IMG/VR virus record: IMGVR_UViG_3300018014_000009
Span: 1 to 31,444 of that record
Source of the DNA: a virus
Length of the DNA stretch: 31,444 bases
Strand: one strand, 5' to 3'
Shown: positions 9,852 through 16,107 of the stretch, one piece after another
Numbering within the stretch: the stretch's first letter is position 1
How the letters are laid out: the number at the start of each line of letters is the position of its first letter
The notes under the pieces: model-generated
The model's input: the letters and a program-made list of their open reading frames with translations, nothing else
Database searches by the model: none
Told to the model about the DNA's origin: nothing
Position numbers and translations under genes: made by a program

Positions 9852-9884
9852 TGACTTCGCATCTAATTAGTAGGAGCAAAGTCA
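9852..9884. promoter_or_regulatory. dyad in divergent intergenic region
   Basis: The 56 bp between the divergent starts at 9839 (-) and 9896 (+) contain an inverted repeat, TGACTT (9852-9857) and AAGTCA (9879-9884), roughly centred on the 8-bp palindrome CTAATTAG (9863-9870). This is the most AT-rich spot in its surroundings. Position and symmetry suggest an operator or overlapping divergent promoters. I could not find a convincing -35/-10 pair in either direction, so the function is an inference. Confidence 0.35.
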
Positions 9885-9889
9885 GAGGA
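9884..9889 (+). promoter_or_regulatory. ribosome binding site deciding start at 9896
   Basis: AGAGGA ends 6 nt before the ATG at 9896. The frame could be extended upstream to a TTG at 9851, but that codon has no such site and lies inside the dyad. The ATG is therefore preferred. Confidence 0.65.
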
Positions 9890-9895
9890 TTAGAG

Positions 9896-10432
9896 ATGGC
9901 AATCCTTCAAGCCCAGCCCTACGCCTACGGCAACCAGCCGATAACCGCCACGGCCCTCATCCAGCAGTCAGGGGAGGACAGCTTCTACTTCCCTGAGGAC
10001 AATGGGCATACGGGGTTCGCAGCCAACGGCTCCCGCTACACGTCAGGGGTAGAGGACTCCCCCCCCTCCGTGGCCTCCTGGTACACGGAGCCGCCCGGGC
10101 CGTACAGGGGCACCTCCCCGGCCTTCCCTGCCTACGGGCTGGTTCTGCTCGGGAGGGCGTCCATGGCCATACTGGACGAGAGCACCCCGGAGCTGGCGCT
10201 ATGGATGACCTTCCTCCTCCAGGATGGCCTGATGCTGGCGGACAACTATGCCCTGGGCAACCCCAACTATCCCACCAGCCTGGTAGGCTTCCTGCCGGCC
10301 GGGCTGTCATACGCCAACGGGGTGGTATCCGTCATATACACGCCGGACCCTGGCTCGGAGGACGTCACCAGCAGCATGGTGGTGAGCGTGGACTTTGGCA
10401 GGGACACCGCCTACCTGGACGTGGCGGTATAG
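9896..10432 (+). CDS. hypothetical protein of lysozyme-linked plus-strand pair (178 aa)
   Basis: I do not recognise this 178-residue protein. It starts MAILQAQPYAYGNQPITATA and is rich in Pro, Tyr, Gly and Ser with predicted short beta strands. The C-terminal part (GVVSVIYTPDPGSEDVTSS, then MVVSVDFGRDTAYLDVAV) looks like a beta domain. There is no signal peptide; one moderately hydrophobic stretch, ELALWMTFLLQDGLML (about residues 99-114), is too short and charged for a clear membrane segment. It is the first gene of a two-gene plus-strand unit; the lysozyme start follows its stop by 9 bp and uses a Shine-Dalgarno overlapping that stop. Possible roles include a small virion protein or a lysis partner. 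Coding is supported by codon use matching the lysozyme and the good ribosome site. Confidence 0.75.
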   Translation: MAILQAQPYAYGNQPITATALIQQSGEDSFYFPEDNGHTGFAANGSRYTSGVEDSPPSVASWYTEPPGPYRGTSPAFPAYGLVLLGRASMAILDESTPELALWMTFLLQDGLMLADNYALGNPNYPTSLVGFLPAGLSYANGVVSVIYTPDPGSEDVTSSMVVSVDFGRDTAYLDVAV

Positions 10433-10441
10433 GGAGGGCAT

Positions 10442-10915
10442 ATGATAGTCCCGCCTATGACCTACTCCAGGAAAGGGATACAGCTAACCGAGAGCTTCGA
10501 GGGCCTGAGCCTGGAGTCATACCAGGACTTGGGAGGCATCTGGACGATAGGGTACGGGCATACAGGGAGCGGGGTAGGGCCCGGCATGGCCTGCACGCAG
10601 GCACAGGCGGAGCAGTGGCTAGAGCAGGACTATGCCTGGGCAGAGGGGGAAGTCAACGCGATGGTGGGCATACAGCCCACCCAGGGGGAGTTCGATGCCC
10701 TGACCGACTTTACCTTCAACTGCGGCAGGTGGAACTTCGACCACTCGACACTGCTCAGGCTGGTCAACGAGGGCGACCTTCCGGACGCGGCAAGGCAGTT
10801 CGAGCGGTGGGACAAGGTAGGCGGTAAGGTGGTCGCCGGGCTGCTCAGGCGGAGGCTGGCGGAGGAGGCGGAGTTCCTGGGGAGCCCGCCTTTGACAGCT
10901 CTTTTAGGGCCCTGA
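10442..10915 (+). CDS. GH24 phage lysozyme (endolysin)
   Basis: The 157-residue product is a complete T4/P22-type lysozyme (glycoside hydrolase 24), which cleaves the N-acetylmuramic acid to N-acetylglucosamine bond of peptidoglycan. The catalytic Glu-8-Asp-5-Thr pattern is visible: E20 in SFEGL, D29 in SYQDLGG, and T35 in WTIGYGHT. The helical C-terminal lobe follows (FDALTDFTFNCGRWNF, then RRRLAEEAEF). There is no signal peptide or signal-anchor, so export to the wall would need a holin; no obvious holin lies next to it. GGAGGG lies 3 nt before the ATG and overlaps the stop of the gene before. Six of eight Arg codons are AGG and four of five Ile codons are ATA. The last 71 bp overlap, antisense, the end of the convergent minus-strand gene at 10845. 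Confidence 0.93.
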   Translation: MIVPPMTYSRKGIQLTESFEGLSLESYQDLGGIWTIGYGHTGSGVGPGMACTQAQAEQWLEQDYAWAEGEVNAMVGIQPTQGEFDALTDFTFNCGRWNFDHSTLLRLVNEGDLPDAARQFERWDKVGGKVVAGLLRRRLAEEAEFLGSPPLTALLGP

Positions 10916-11261
10916 CATACCACACGTTCTGGATGTCGGCATCGGTAATCTGGCGGAGGTCCTCCGGGCCCTCGACCTCCCCCCACCACGACTCGCACCC
11001 CCACACGATACGCCCCAGGTCGGGAACGAAGATAGCAGGGTTCTGGTGCGGGCATACCTCCAGCACCTTGGTCTTCGGGTAGTACAGCACTAAGCTCGAC
11101 AGGGTCAGGTCCCCGAGGTAGACGCCCAGGAAGGTCTTCCCCTTGCAGTCCTCGGCGCAGGGGCGCACCTTGACCCACATGCCGACCCTGCGGTACGATG
11201 TCTGGACAGGCTCAGAGTACTTGATTTTCCTTACGGTGATAGGGTACTTTATCTCTCCCAT
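10845..11261 (-). CDS. hypothetical protein (138 aa)
   Basis: I do not recognise this product. It begins MGEIKYPITVRKIKYSEPV and holds a compact, beta-rich domain with several aromatic residues and three to four cysteines (PCAEDC near 35-40, VCPHQNP near 70, WGCESWWGE near 88-96). The cysteines might bind a metal or form disulfides, but no named motif is clear. The C-terminus is a low-complexity tail, GSPGTPPPPPASA. The ATG at 11261 follows immediately on the TAA of the 102-aa gene (TAAATG), so translation is probably coupled. The 3' end overlaps the lysozyme gene of the other strand by 71 bp. The charged, soluble N-terminal part and its distinct amino-acid make-up argue for a real gene. Confidence 0.7.
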   Translation of the reverse strand: MGEIKYPITVRKIKYSEPVQTSYRRVGMWVKVRPCAEDCKGKTFLGVYLGDLTLSSLVLYYPKTKVLEVCPHQNPAIFVPDLGRIVWGCESWWGEVEGPEDLRQITDADIQNVWYVRALKELSKAGSPGTPPPPPASA

Positions 11262-11570
11262 TTACCAGCCCTTAATAAGGTCCCCGCTGTTCAGTTCCTT
11301 GCCTTCGGAAGGAGGAGGAGAAGGAGGCTCCTGCGGAGGAGGCTGCTGTGGGGGATTAGCTTGGCTATCCACCGACAGGGAGGCGTTGCCGTCCGCGCCG
11401 ATGGCCAGCTTGGCCGCCTGCCGCTCGTCCACTTCGGGGGTACTCCTCACCGCCCTGTGCAGATGATAGAGCGAGAGCCCTTCCCTTGGGTCTATGCCTC
11501 TCTTGGCGTACGACTCTACGACGTAGCATAGATACTCGTAAAGCTCTTCCTGCAAGATAATGAGCCTCAT
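11262..11570 (-). CDS. small hypothetical protein with proline-rich tail (102 aa)
   Basis: The start chosen is the ATG at 11570 because AGGAGG lies 6 nt upstream (11577-11582); the frame is open further upstream to 11654, but that part reads like an antisense or shadow peptide. The product begins MRLIILQEELYEYLCYVVES and has a helical N-terminal domain (to about residue 50), then a Pro/Gln-rich stretch (NPPQQPPPQEPPSPPP) and a short end, GDLIKGW. There is no membrane segment. I do not recognise a family. Its first 206 nt lie out of frame within the 3' end of the RlpA-like gene. It is followed without a gap by the 138-aa gene, so the three form a small operon. Confidence 0.65.
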   Translation of the reverse strand: MRLIILQEELYEYLCYVVESYAKRGIDPREGLSLYHLHRAVRSTPEVDERQAAKLAIGADGNASLSVDSQANPPQQPPPQEPPSPPPSEGKELNSGDLIKGW

Positions 11571-12048
11571 AGGCTTCCTCCTCATGGCCGGGGGCGACGA
11601 AGTAGGAGGAGCACGGCAGCGTCCTGCCCTCCCCCGCACGGCAGAGCAGGGCAAGGTAGCTGTAGCCCGCCGTCTCCCCGTAGTATAATACCTGGATTGA
11701 GGCGTCCGTAAGGCCGTCGAACCCCAGCCTCCGGGCTGCGGCGGAGGAGACGTCGATGATGCGGTTAGGGTACCCCGGCCCCCGGTCGTTTATCCTGACC
11801 TCCACCTGCCTGCCGTTCCGCAGGTTGGTGACCAGGACGATGCTGCCGAAGGGAAGGGTACGGTGGGCGGCGGTAAGCCTGCGGGGGTTGAACACCTCCC
11901 CGCTGGAGGTCCTGTGCCCCGCTCTCTCCCTGCCATAGGAGGAGGCCTTGCCCCTGGACTCCCACACTACCTGGGCCGGGGACCCGGCAGAGACCAGGGC
12001 CGTGCCGGATAATACCAGGGCGGCAATGGTGGTCCTAAGCCTGTCCAA
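11365..12048 (-). CDS. RlpA-like secreted double-psi beta-barrel protein
   Basis: Residues 1-25 form a signal peptide (MDRLRTTIAALVLSGTALVS, then AGSPA). Residues about 33-122 match the RlpA double-psi beta-barrel: GKASSYG, the TSSGEVFNPRRLTAAHRTLP core, FGSIVLVTNLRNGR, VRINDRGP and RIIDVSSAAARRLG. RlpA proteins bind peptidoglycan and some are lytic transglycosylases acting on wall lacking stem peptides; activity here is inferred. No SPOR domain follows. The start is TTG at 12048, supported by GAAGGAGGAC 8-9 nt upstream. After about residue 155 the product turns into an arginine-rich sequence unlike the family and overlaps the 102-aa gene by 206 nt, so the true protein may end earlier (a lost stop or a sequence indel) or carry a non-homologous tail. 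Two cysteines (C136, C146) lie after the barrel. It probably acts outside the cytoplasm during lysis or wall remodelling. Confidence 0.85.
   Translation of the reverse strand: MDRLRTTIAALVLSGTALVSAGSPAQVVWESRGKASSYGRERAGHRTSSGEVFNPRRLTAAHRTLPFGSIVLVTNLRNGRQVEVRINDRGPGYPNRIIDVSSAAARRLGFDGLTDASIQVLYYGETAGYSYLALLCRAGEGRTLPCSSYFVAPGHEEEAYEAHYLAGRALRVSMLRRRVVRQERHRPKGRALALSSAQGGEEYPRSGRAAGGQAGHRRGRQRLPVGG
11577..11582 (-). promoter_or_regulatory. ribosome binding site inside the RlpA-like gene
   Basis: The minus strand reads AGGAGG here, 6 nt before the ATG at 11570. It is the best Shine-Dalgarno in the area and decides the start of the 102-aa gene, although it lies inside the upstream reading frame. 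Confidence 0.65.
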
Positions 12049-12057
12049 CCTGTGCGT

Positions 12058-12063
12058 CCTCCT
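12058..12063 (-). promoter_or_regulatory. ribosome binding site for TTG start of RlpA-like gene
   Basis: The minus strand reads AGGAGG (within GAAGGAGGAC) with 9 nt to the TTG at 12048. No ATG lies nearby in frame that would retain the signal peptide, so the TTG start is accepted. A TATACT at 12070-12075 (minus) could be a -10 element, but no matching -35 is present. Confidence 0.65.
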
Positions 12064-12075
12064 TCAAGTAGTATA

Positions 12076-12098
12076 CCCCGCAAAGGGGGCTTGCGGGG
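12076..12098. other. GC-rich hairpin in intergenic region
   Basis: CCCCGCAA (12076-12083) pairs perfectly with TTGCGGGG (12091-12098) across a 7-nt loop. It lies between the end of the GIY-YIG gene and the RlpA-like gene. A run of T does not follow on either strand, so it is not a classical intrinsic terminator. It could attenuate transcription into the RlpA operon or protect an RNA end. Confidence 0.5.
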
Positions 12099-12121
12099 GG
12101 GAAACCTGGAGAAAACTGGAA

Positions 12122-12157
12122 GATATCAGTAGTTTTGTCCTAGAAGGACTACATATC
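12122..12157 (-). terminator. imperfect hairpin after GIY-YIG gene
   Basis: GATAT (12122-12126) pairs with ATATC (12153-12157), GTA (12129-12131) with TAC (12150-12152), and GTCCT (12137-12141) with AGGAC (12145-12149) around an AGA loop. Unpaired CA and GTTTT form an asymmetric internal loop. It begins about 14 bp beyond the minus-strand stop at 12171 and is AT-rich. A terminator or 3' stabilising structure is possible; it lacks a T tail directly after the stem. Confidence 0.3.
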
Positions 12158-12170
12158 AGCACTTCTGAAA

Positions 12171-12911
12171 TTAGGAGTGGTGCCCGCAGGTGCAGGGCTT
12201 GCCACGGCGGACGTTCCAGCGGAGGCAGTTACCGATGCCACTTTTGCCAAGTTTGTGACCATTAGTTGGACCAGTGGTCTTTCCGCCTTTTGCAGCCACC
12301 CCTGGAGCATGGATACCAATACCAAGAGCGACTGTCTTGAGGCCTGCTTGGTGGGCAGCCTCTCTCTGGTGCTCAGGTGTCCTAAGGCTGGCGAGGTGAC
12401 CTCTCTCCACATTCATTCTCCCCGAGATATGCCCGCCTATATGTCCCCCGAGCGGTGCTACCCTGGCTAGAAGGCCAGTATCGACATTCTTACGGCCCTG
12501 GGAACGCCCAAGTCTCACTATATGCCCAGTTTCGACATTCTTCTTGCCTTGGGCAAGACCCGTAATATGGCCACTGATGCTGCCCCCGAGCTTACCTAGG
12601 CTCTCATAGTCAACAAGTCCCGGCAAGGTCAGATTCATGCCGCCAGGATACCCCCGCCAGGTATGGAACCGGAACATCCCCTCGGTCTCTATTAGCTTGG
12701 CCTTTAGCCTATCCGTCACGGGCTCATGCCATCCGACCTCCATCTCGGGCAGCTTGATGCCTGGAAACAGCCTTTTGAACCTACGGCCAAAGCCGTCCCT
12801 CCCAAGGCGGTGAGTAATGTCCCGCCTAGCAGGGTCAACAGTCTGGCCCGTATAGACCCATTTCTTGGGGACCATGGGATGAGGATAACGGTAGAAGGCT
12901 ACTGCTCTCAT
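12171..12911 (-). CDS. GIY-YIG-like homing endonuclease with repeat DNA-binding tail
   Basis: Residues 1-100 fit a divergent GIY-YIG nuclease: AFYRYPHP then KKWVYTGQTVDPARRDITHR, in which VYTGQT stands for the usual YIGQT, R29/R30 is the catalytic-type arginine and H34 follows; E75 or E77 (LIETEG) is the likely metal-binding glutamate; N93 lies in MNLTLPG as in the family's 'NxTxGG'. Residues about 105-200 hold repeats G-(K/R)-(K/M)-N-V-(E/D)-x-G-H/L (GKKNVETGHIVRLG, GRKNVDTGLLARVA, GRMNVERGHLASLR), recalling NUMOD3-type DNA-binding modules. A Cys/His end (CTCGHHS) closes it. The gene starts 10 bp after the stop of the 1059-aa virion gene, with no visible Shine-Dalgarno, and has a less GC-rich composition. 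It is a probable mobile insertion between virion genes. Activity is not proven because of the altered GIY and YIG residues. Confidence 0.75.
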   Translation of the reverse strand: MRAVAFYRYPHPMVPKKWVYTGQTVDPARRDITHRLGRDGFGRRFKRLFPGIKLPEMEVGWHEPVTDRLKAKLIETEGMFRFHTWRGYPGGMNLTLPGLVDYESLGKLGGSISGHITGLAQGKKNVETGHIVRLGRSQGRKNVDTGLLARVAPLGGHIGGHISGRMNVERGHLASLRTPEHQREAAHQAGLKTVALGIGIHAPGVAAKGGKTTGPTNGHKLGKSGIGNCLRWNVRRGKPCTCGHHS

Positions 12912-12921
12912 AATTAAGAGG

Positions 12922-15900
12922 TTAGAAAGACATTACAACACGAGTTGGCAAATGTGGTTCGTAGACAAAGTCCTCCGAGTCCAGTGCCCTTCCCACACAT
13001 ATTACCCATGAGCAGTTAGGAAGTACGGTGCCCTGGTAGTCCTGGGTGACCGTGCCTACCCCCGCAGGGGGGCTGGCGCTCCCCGGCCCGGCATAGAGCA
13101 GGCCGCCCTGCACGAACCCTGCCCCAGGGACCTGGAAGGGGGAGCCGTAGCCTGTCGCCACGGTAACGGGGCTCCCTGCCGTGGCGGAGTTGAGGGTGAT
13201 GCCGTCCACGAAGGGGTAGGCATCGGAGGAGAAGGGAGGGCTACCCTGGGACACGGAGGTCGGGTCCACGGGCATTACCCCCCCGTCAGGGGCCACGTAT
13301 ACCGCCGTGAGCGCCCCCAGGTCGGCATCGGCGGTAAAGACCTGCGTGCCGGCCGTGGAGGGAGAGGGGGGCGTGGGGACAGGCTCGGAGGAGGAGTACA
13401 GGACACAGCTCAGGATGCTGCCCGCCTCTATGTCCTGGGCCACCGGCAGGCTATGGGTGGCGACCACCGTGAGGACGTCCCCCAGGCCGAGGTTTAGCTG
13501 GGCGCTGAAGGGCAGGGTGACCGGCCCTGCCTGGCTGGGCTGGGTGGAGGCAGTGGCCACGACCGTGGTGGCCGGGGGGGAGCCCGAGGTATCATAGACA
13601 TTGACTGTCCTTACCCCTACGCCCCCGCTGCCCCACATGAGCTGCCCGGTAATGACGTACGCCCCTGCCGACGTGATGGTAAAGCTCGTCTCGCTGGTCA
13701 CATAGCCGGTCAGGTCGAAGTCTATGGAGTCGAACTGGACAAGCGCCCCGCCCGTGCCGGGGGGCACCTCGGTCACCGCGCTGGCGCTCTCCACCTGGAA
13801 GCCGAAGTTGGACAGGCCTTGAATCTGCTGCTGGACGCTGTCGATGGCCGTGGCGGCCAGCGACATCATGCTGCCCTTGAGCGCCATCAGGTTACTTGCC
13901 GCCTCGTTGCACCCTAGCATGGCCGCCTGCACGGGGATAGGCTGCCCCTGGATGTCCGGGCGGGCAAGGTAGGCGACAGGGTTGAGCACCCCCCCCGGCC
14001 ACCCGTTGTTGTCCGGGTCTGCCTCCGTGGCATCGCTGGAGTACACCACTACCGGGGCGACCGGGACGGCGAGCAGGGGGGAGCCCGGCACCCACGAGCG
14101 GCTCCTGCTGTTGGCGTCCGTCCTGACGGTGCTGTAGATAGCAAGGTCCCCGAGCGGGTCTATGGCGGAGTCCAGGGACGCCTCGTAGGCGCACACGAAC
14201 TGGACGACATAGGGGTCCGTCAGGAGGAGGCTCTGGAGGCTGCCGTTGAACGTCCTCCAGAACTGGGTGAACCTGTCCACGGGGGCGGCGATGGCGAACT
14301 GGTTGTAGGTATAGCGCCACTGGGGGTAGACGCTCTGGTAGGAGGCGTCCAGCCGTATCCTGCTGTCGGCTATGGCGATAACCTGCTGGAGGACCTTCCC
14401 TATCGCCGAGGGGAAGGTACACTGCACGGGGTAGGCCGCCTCCCCCTCCCCCAGCGTGACGGTAGTGGTGGAGGTGTAGTCGATGGCCACGGAGGAGTAG
14501 TCGAGGTCCGTGCCCGTGAAGCTGCCGGTATAGTTGAGGTCGGCATAGGCATCCCAGCGGGTGTTGCGCGGGTAGCCTAGTATGGCAGCCTCGATATAGG
14601 ACAGCCTCCACAGGGCGTTGCCCTGGGCGATGGGGCCCATGGCAGCAATGGCCGCTATGAGGGGGATTGCCTGCGGGCCAGCACTGAGGCCGGTGCCGGA
14701 GAGCACCCTGTTCCAGGGCACGGGGCCGCTGGCCAGGTAGTCCAGGGAGGGCTGCACGTACTGCTGGTAGGCCGCCTGGAAGCTGGCAATCCACTGCCCC
14801 ATCCTCCCTGCCCTTGCCCCGCCGACATAGAACAGCCAGGCGGAGGTCAGGATGGGGTCGTAGCCGCTGTCCACCACGTTGCCCAGGGTCACGTAGCGCA
14901 CGAGGTCCGCCCGCAGGTTCGCCTGGCGGGTGACGAGGTCGGGGCTGGAGTAGTCTGGGTCGGTAGGCTCGACCACGTCCCTGCCGAGCGCCCCTGACTG
15001 GAGGGACGGGGGGACAGCGGGGGCAGCGGGGGTGGTGGGTGTGGCAGGCGTGGCGGGCACGGCAGGCGTCTGCACGGACGGCACGATGCTGACGATATTG
15101 CCCTGGTACTCGGACGGGGGCATCTGGTATGCCGAGATGACCATGTTCGGGTTGGGGAGGCTCCCGAGCATGGAGGGGACCGTCCCGTTAGGGTTGGCGG
15201 CTGCGGAGCCGTCCACGTTGCTCAGGCCCCCGGGCCCGGGGCCCGTCGTGCCCCCTGTGTTGGCAGAGGTGTTCAGGGGGTTGAAGGGCAGGCTGTACGT
15301 ATGGTCGCCGGTCAGGTAAGGGGGGGTCGGGGTGGACTGCATCTTCTGGATGAACGCCGGGTCGCTCAGGTTGGTGCCCGTGTTGGGGATAATCCCGCCC
15401 AGAGGGGGGACAAAGACAGGCGTGCCGAACGTCAGCCCGTTGTAGTTGGACAGGTTACTGGGGAAGTTCCTGAGGATGTTGACGTTAGGCACGTGGAGCT
15501 GGCACTGCCCGAAGGCGAAGTTCGCATCGAACTTGATGTGCGGCACGAAGGAGGAGAGCGGGAAGAAGTTGAACCCGTTCCAGTGCCAGATGGTGTCCGC
15601 GAACAGGTTCGGGATGCTGGGCAGGTCCGGGAGCGCCCAATTGCAGATGTCGTGCAGCAGGCTGGCGATGGCGTTCAGGTTCGCCTGGATGTTCTGCACG
15701 ATGTTCTGGAGCATGGACTCGATAATGCCGATGTTCTGCACCATCGCCTGGATGAGCTGCACGACCTCCTGCTGCATCTTCACCAGGAACTTCATGAAGG
15801 TGATAACGTCCTTGGCGAGCAGGATGGCCTTTATCGGGTTGTCGGGCTCGGCATGGGTGGCCGAGGCGATATAGTTGATGGCGTGGGGGATATCCTTGTT

Positions 15901-16101
15901 GATGAGCTGGTTACGGCGCTGGATGAGCCAGTGGTTGGCGTCCGTGATGCTGGTCTCCAGGGCACGGCCGTCCTCCATGGCCTTGTGGTAGAACTTCTCC
16001 ACGGTCGGGTCGCCCAGGGGGTTCCAGTTGACGACCTTCTTCTTGGCCTTGATGGGCCAAAGCTCGGCGCTCGCCAGTGCTTGGTTGAATCCGCCTCCCA
16101 T
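12922..16101 (-). CDS. large virion structural protein with C1q/TNF-like module (1059 aa)
   Basis: The N-terminal 140 residues are helical, with a likely coiled coil (FLVKMQQEVVQLIQAMVQ.. to LNAIASLLHDI). A Pro/Thr/Ala linker lies around residue 345-365 (PAVPATPATPTTPAAPAVPP). A mixed domain follows (residues 400-720), with many aromatic residues. Near 800-900 a beta-sandwich pattern resembling C1q/TNF-like jelly rolls appears (ALVQFDSIDFDLTGYV, FTITSAGAYVITGQLMW, LNLGLGDVLTVVAT). The C-terminal 100 residues (VYVAPDGGVMPVDP, GITLNSATAG, VQGGLLYAGPG) match small beta domains common in phage tail proteins. The ATG at 16101 is preceded by TAGGAGAGT, and the spike gene's stop lies 6 bp upstream. 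Position directly after hub and spike suggests a baseplate or fibre-bearing part. No enzyme motif was seen. Confidence 0.75.
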   Translation of the reverse strand: MGGGFNQALASAELWPIKAKKKVVNWNPLGDPTVEKFYHKAMEDGRALETSITDANHWLIQRRNQLINKDIPHAINYIASATHAEPDNPIKAILLAKDVITFMKFLVKMQQEVVQLIQAMVQNIGIIESMLQNIVQNIQANLNAIASLLHDICNWALPDLPSIPNLFADTIWHWNGFNFFPLSSFVPHIKFDANFAFGQCQLHVPNVNILRNFPSNLSNYNGLTFGTPVFVPPLGGIIPNTGTNLSDPAFIQKMQSTPTPPYLTGDHTYSLPFNPLNTSANTGGTTGPGPGGLSNVDGSAAANPNGTVPSMLGSLPNPNMVISAYQMPPSEYQGNIVSIVPSVQTPAVPATPATPTTPAAPAVPPSLQSGALGRDVVEPTDPDYSSPDLVTRQANLRADLVRYVTLGNVVDSGYDPILTSAWLFYVGGARAGRMGQWIASFQAAYQQYVQPSLDYLASGPVPWNRVLSGTGLSAGPQAIPLIAAIAAMGPIAQGNALWRLSYIEAAILGYPRNTRWDAYADLNYTGSFTGTDLDYSSVAIDYTSTTTVTLGEGEAAYPVQCTFPSAIGKVLQQVIAIADSRIRLDASYQSVYPQWRYTYNQFAIAAPVDRFTQFWRTFNGSLQSLLLTDPYVVQFVCAYEASLDSAIDPLGDLAIYSTVRTDANSRSRSWVPGSPLLAVPVAPVVVYSSDATEADPDNNGWPGGVLNPVAYLARPDIQGQPIPVQAAMLGCNEAASNLMALKGSMMSLAATAIDSVQQQIQGLSNFGFQVESASAVTEVPPGTGGALVQFDSIDFDLTGYVTSETSFTITSAGAYVITGQLMWGSGGVGVRTVNVYDTSGSPPATTVVATASTQPSQAGPVTLPFSAQLNLGLGDVLTVVATHSLPVAQDIEAGSILSCVLYSSSEPVPTPPSPSTAGTQVFTADADLGALTAVYVAPDGGVMPVDPTSVSQGSPPFSSDAYPFVDGITLNSATAGSPVTVATGYGSPFQVPGAGFVQGGLLYAGPGSASPPAGVGTVTQDYQGTVLPNCSWVICVGRALDSEDFVYEPHLPTRVVMSF
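15009..15070 (-). repeat. tandem Pro/Ala/Thr-coding repeat
   Basis: Imperfect tandem units of 9-12 bp (GGCGGGCACGGCAGGCGT type on the plus strand) encode the Pro-Ala-Thr linker of the 1059-aa virion protein. Such tracts can vary in length by slippage. Confidence 0.5.
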
Positions 16102-16107
16102 ACTCTC

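Noticed and set aside
9851-9895. Upstream TTG start for the 178-aa gene
   Set aside because: No ribosome site precedes it and it lies inside the divergent dyad; the ATG at 9896 has AGAGGA at good distance.
11571-11654. N-terminal extension of the 102-aa gene to 11654
   Set aside because: The extension is Pro/Arg-rich, lies in the coding part of the RlpA-like gene, and the ATG at 11570 has the strong AGGAGG.
12430-12610. Repeated DNA resembling a short CRISPR-like array
   Set aside because: The repeats are imperfect, in frame, and encode the GxxNVxxG protein repeats of the GIY-YIG gene.
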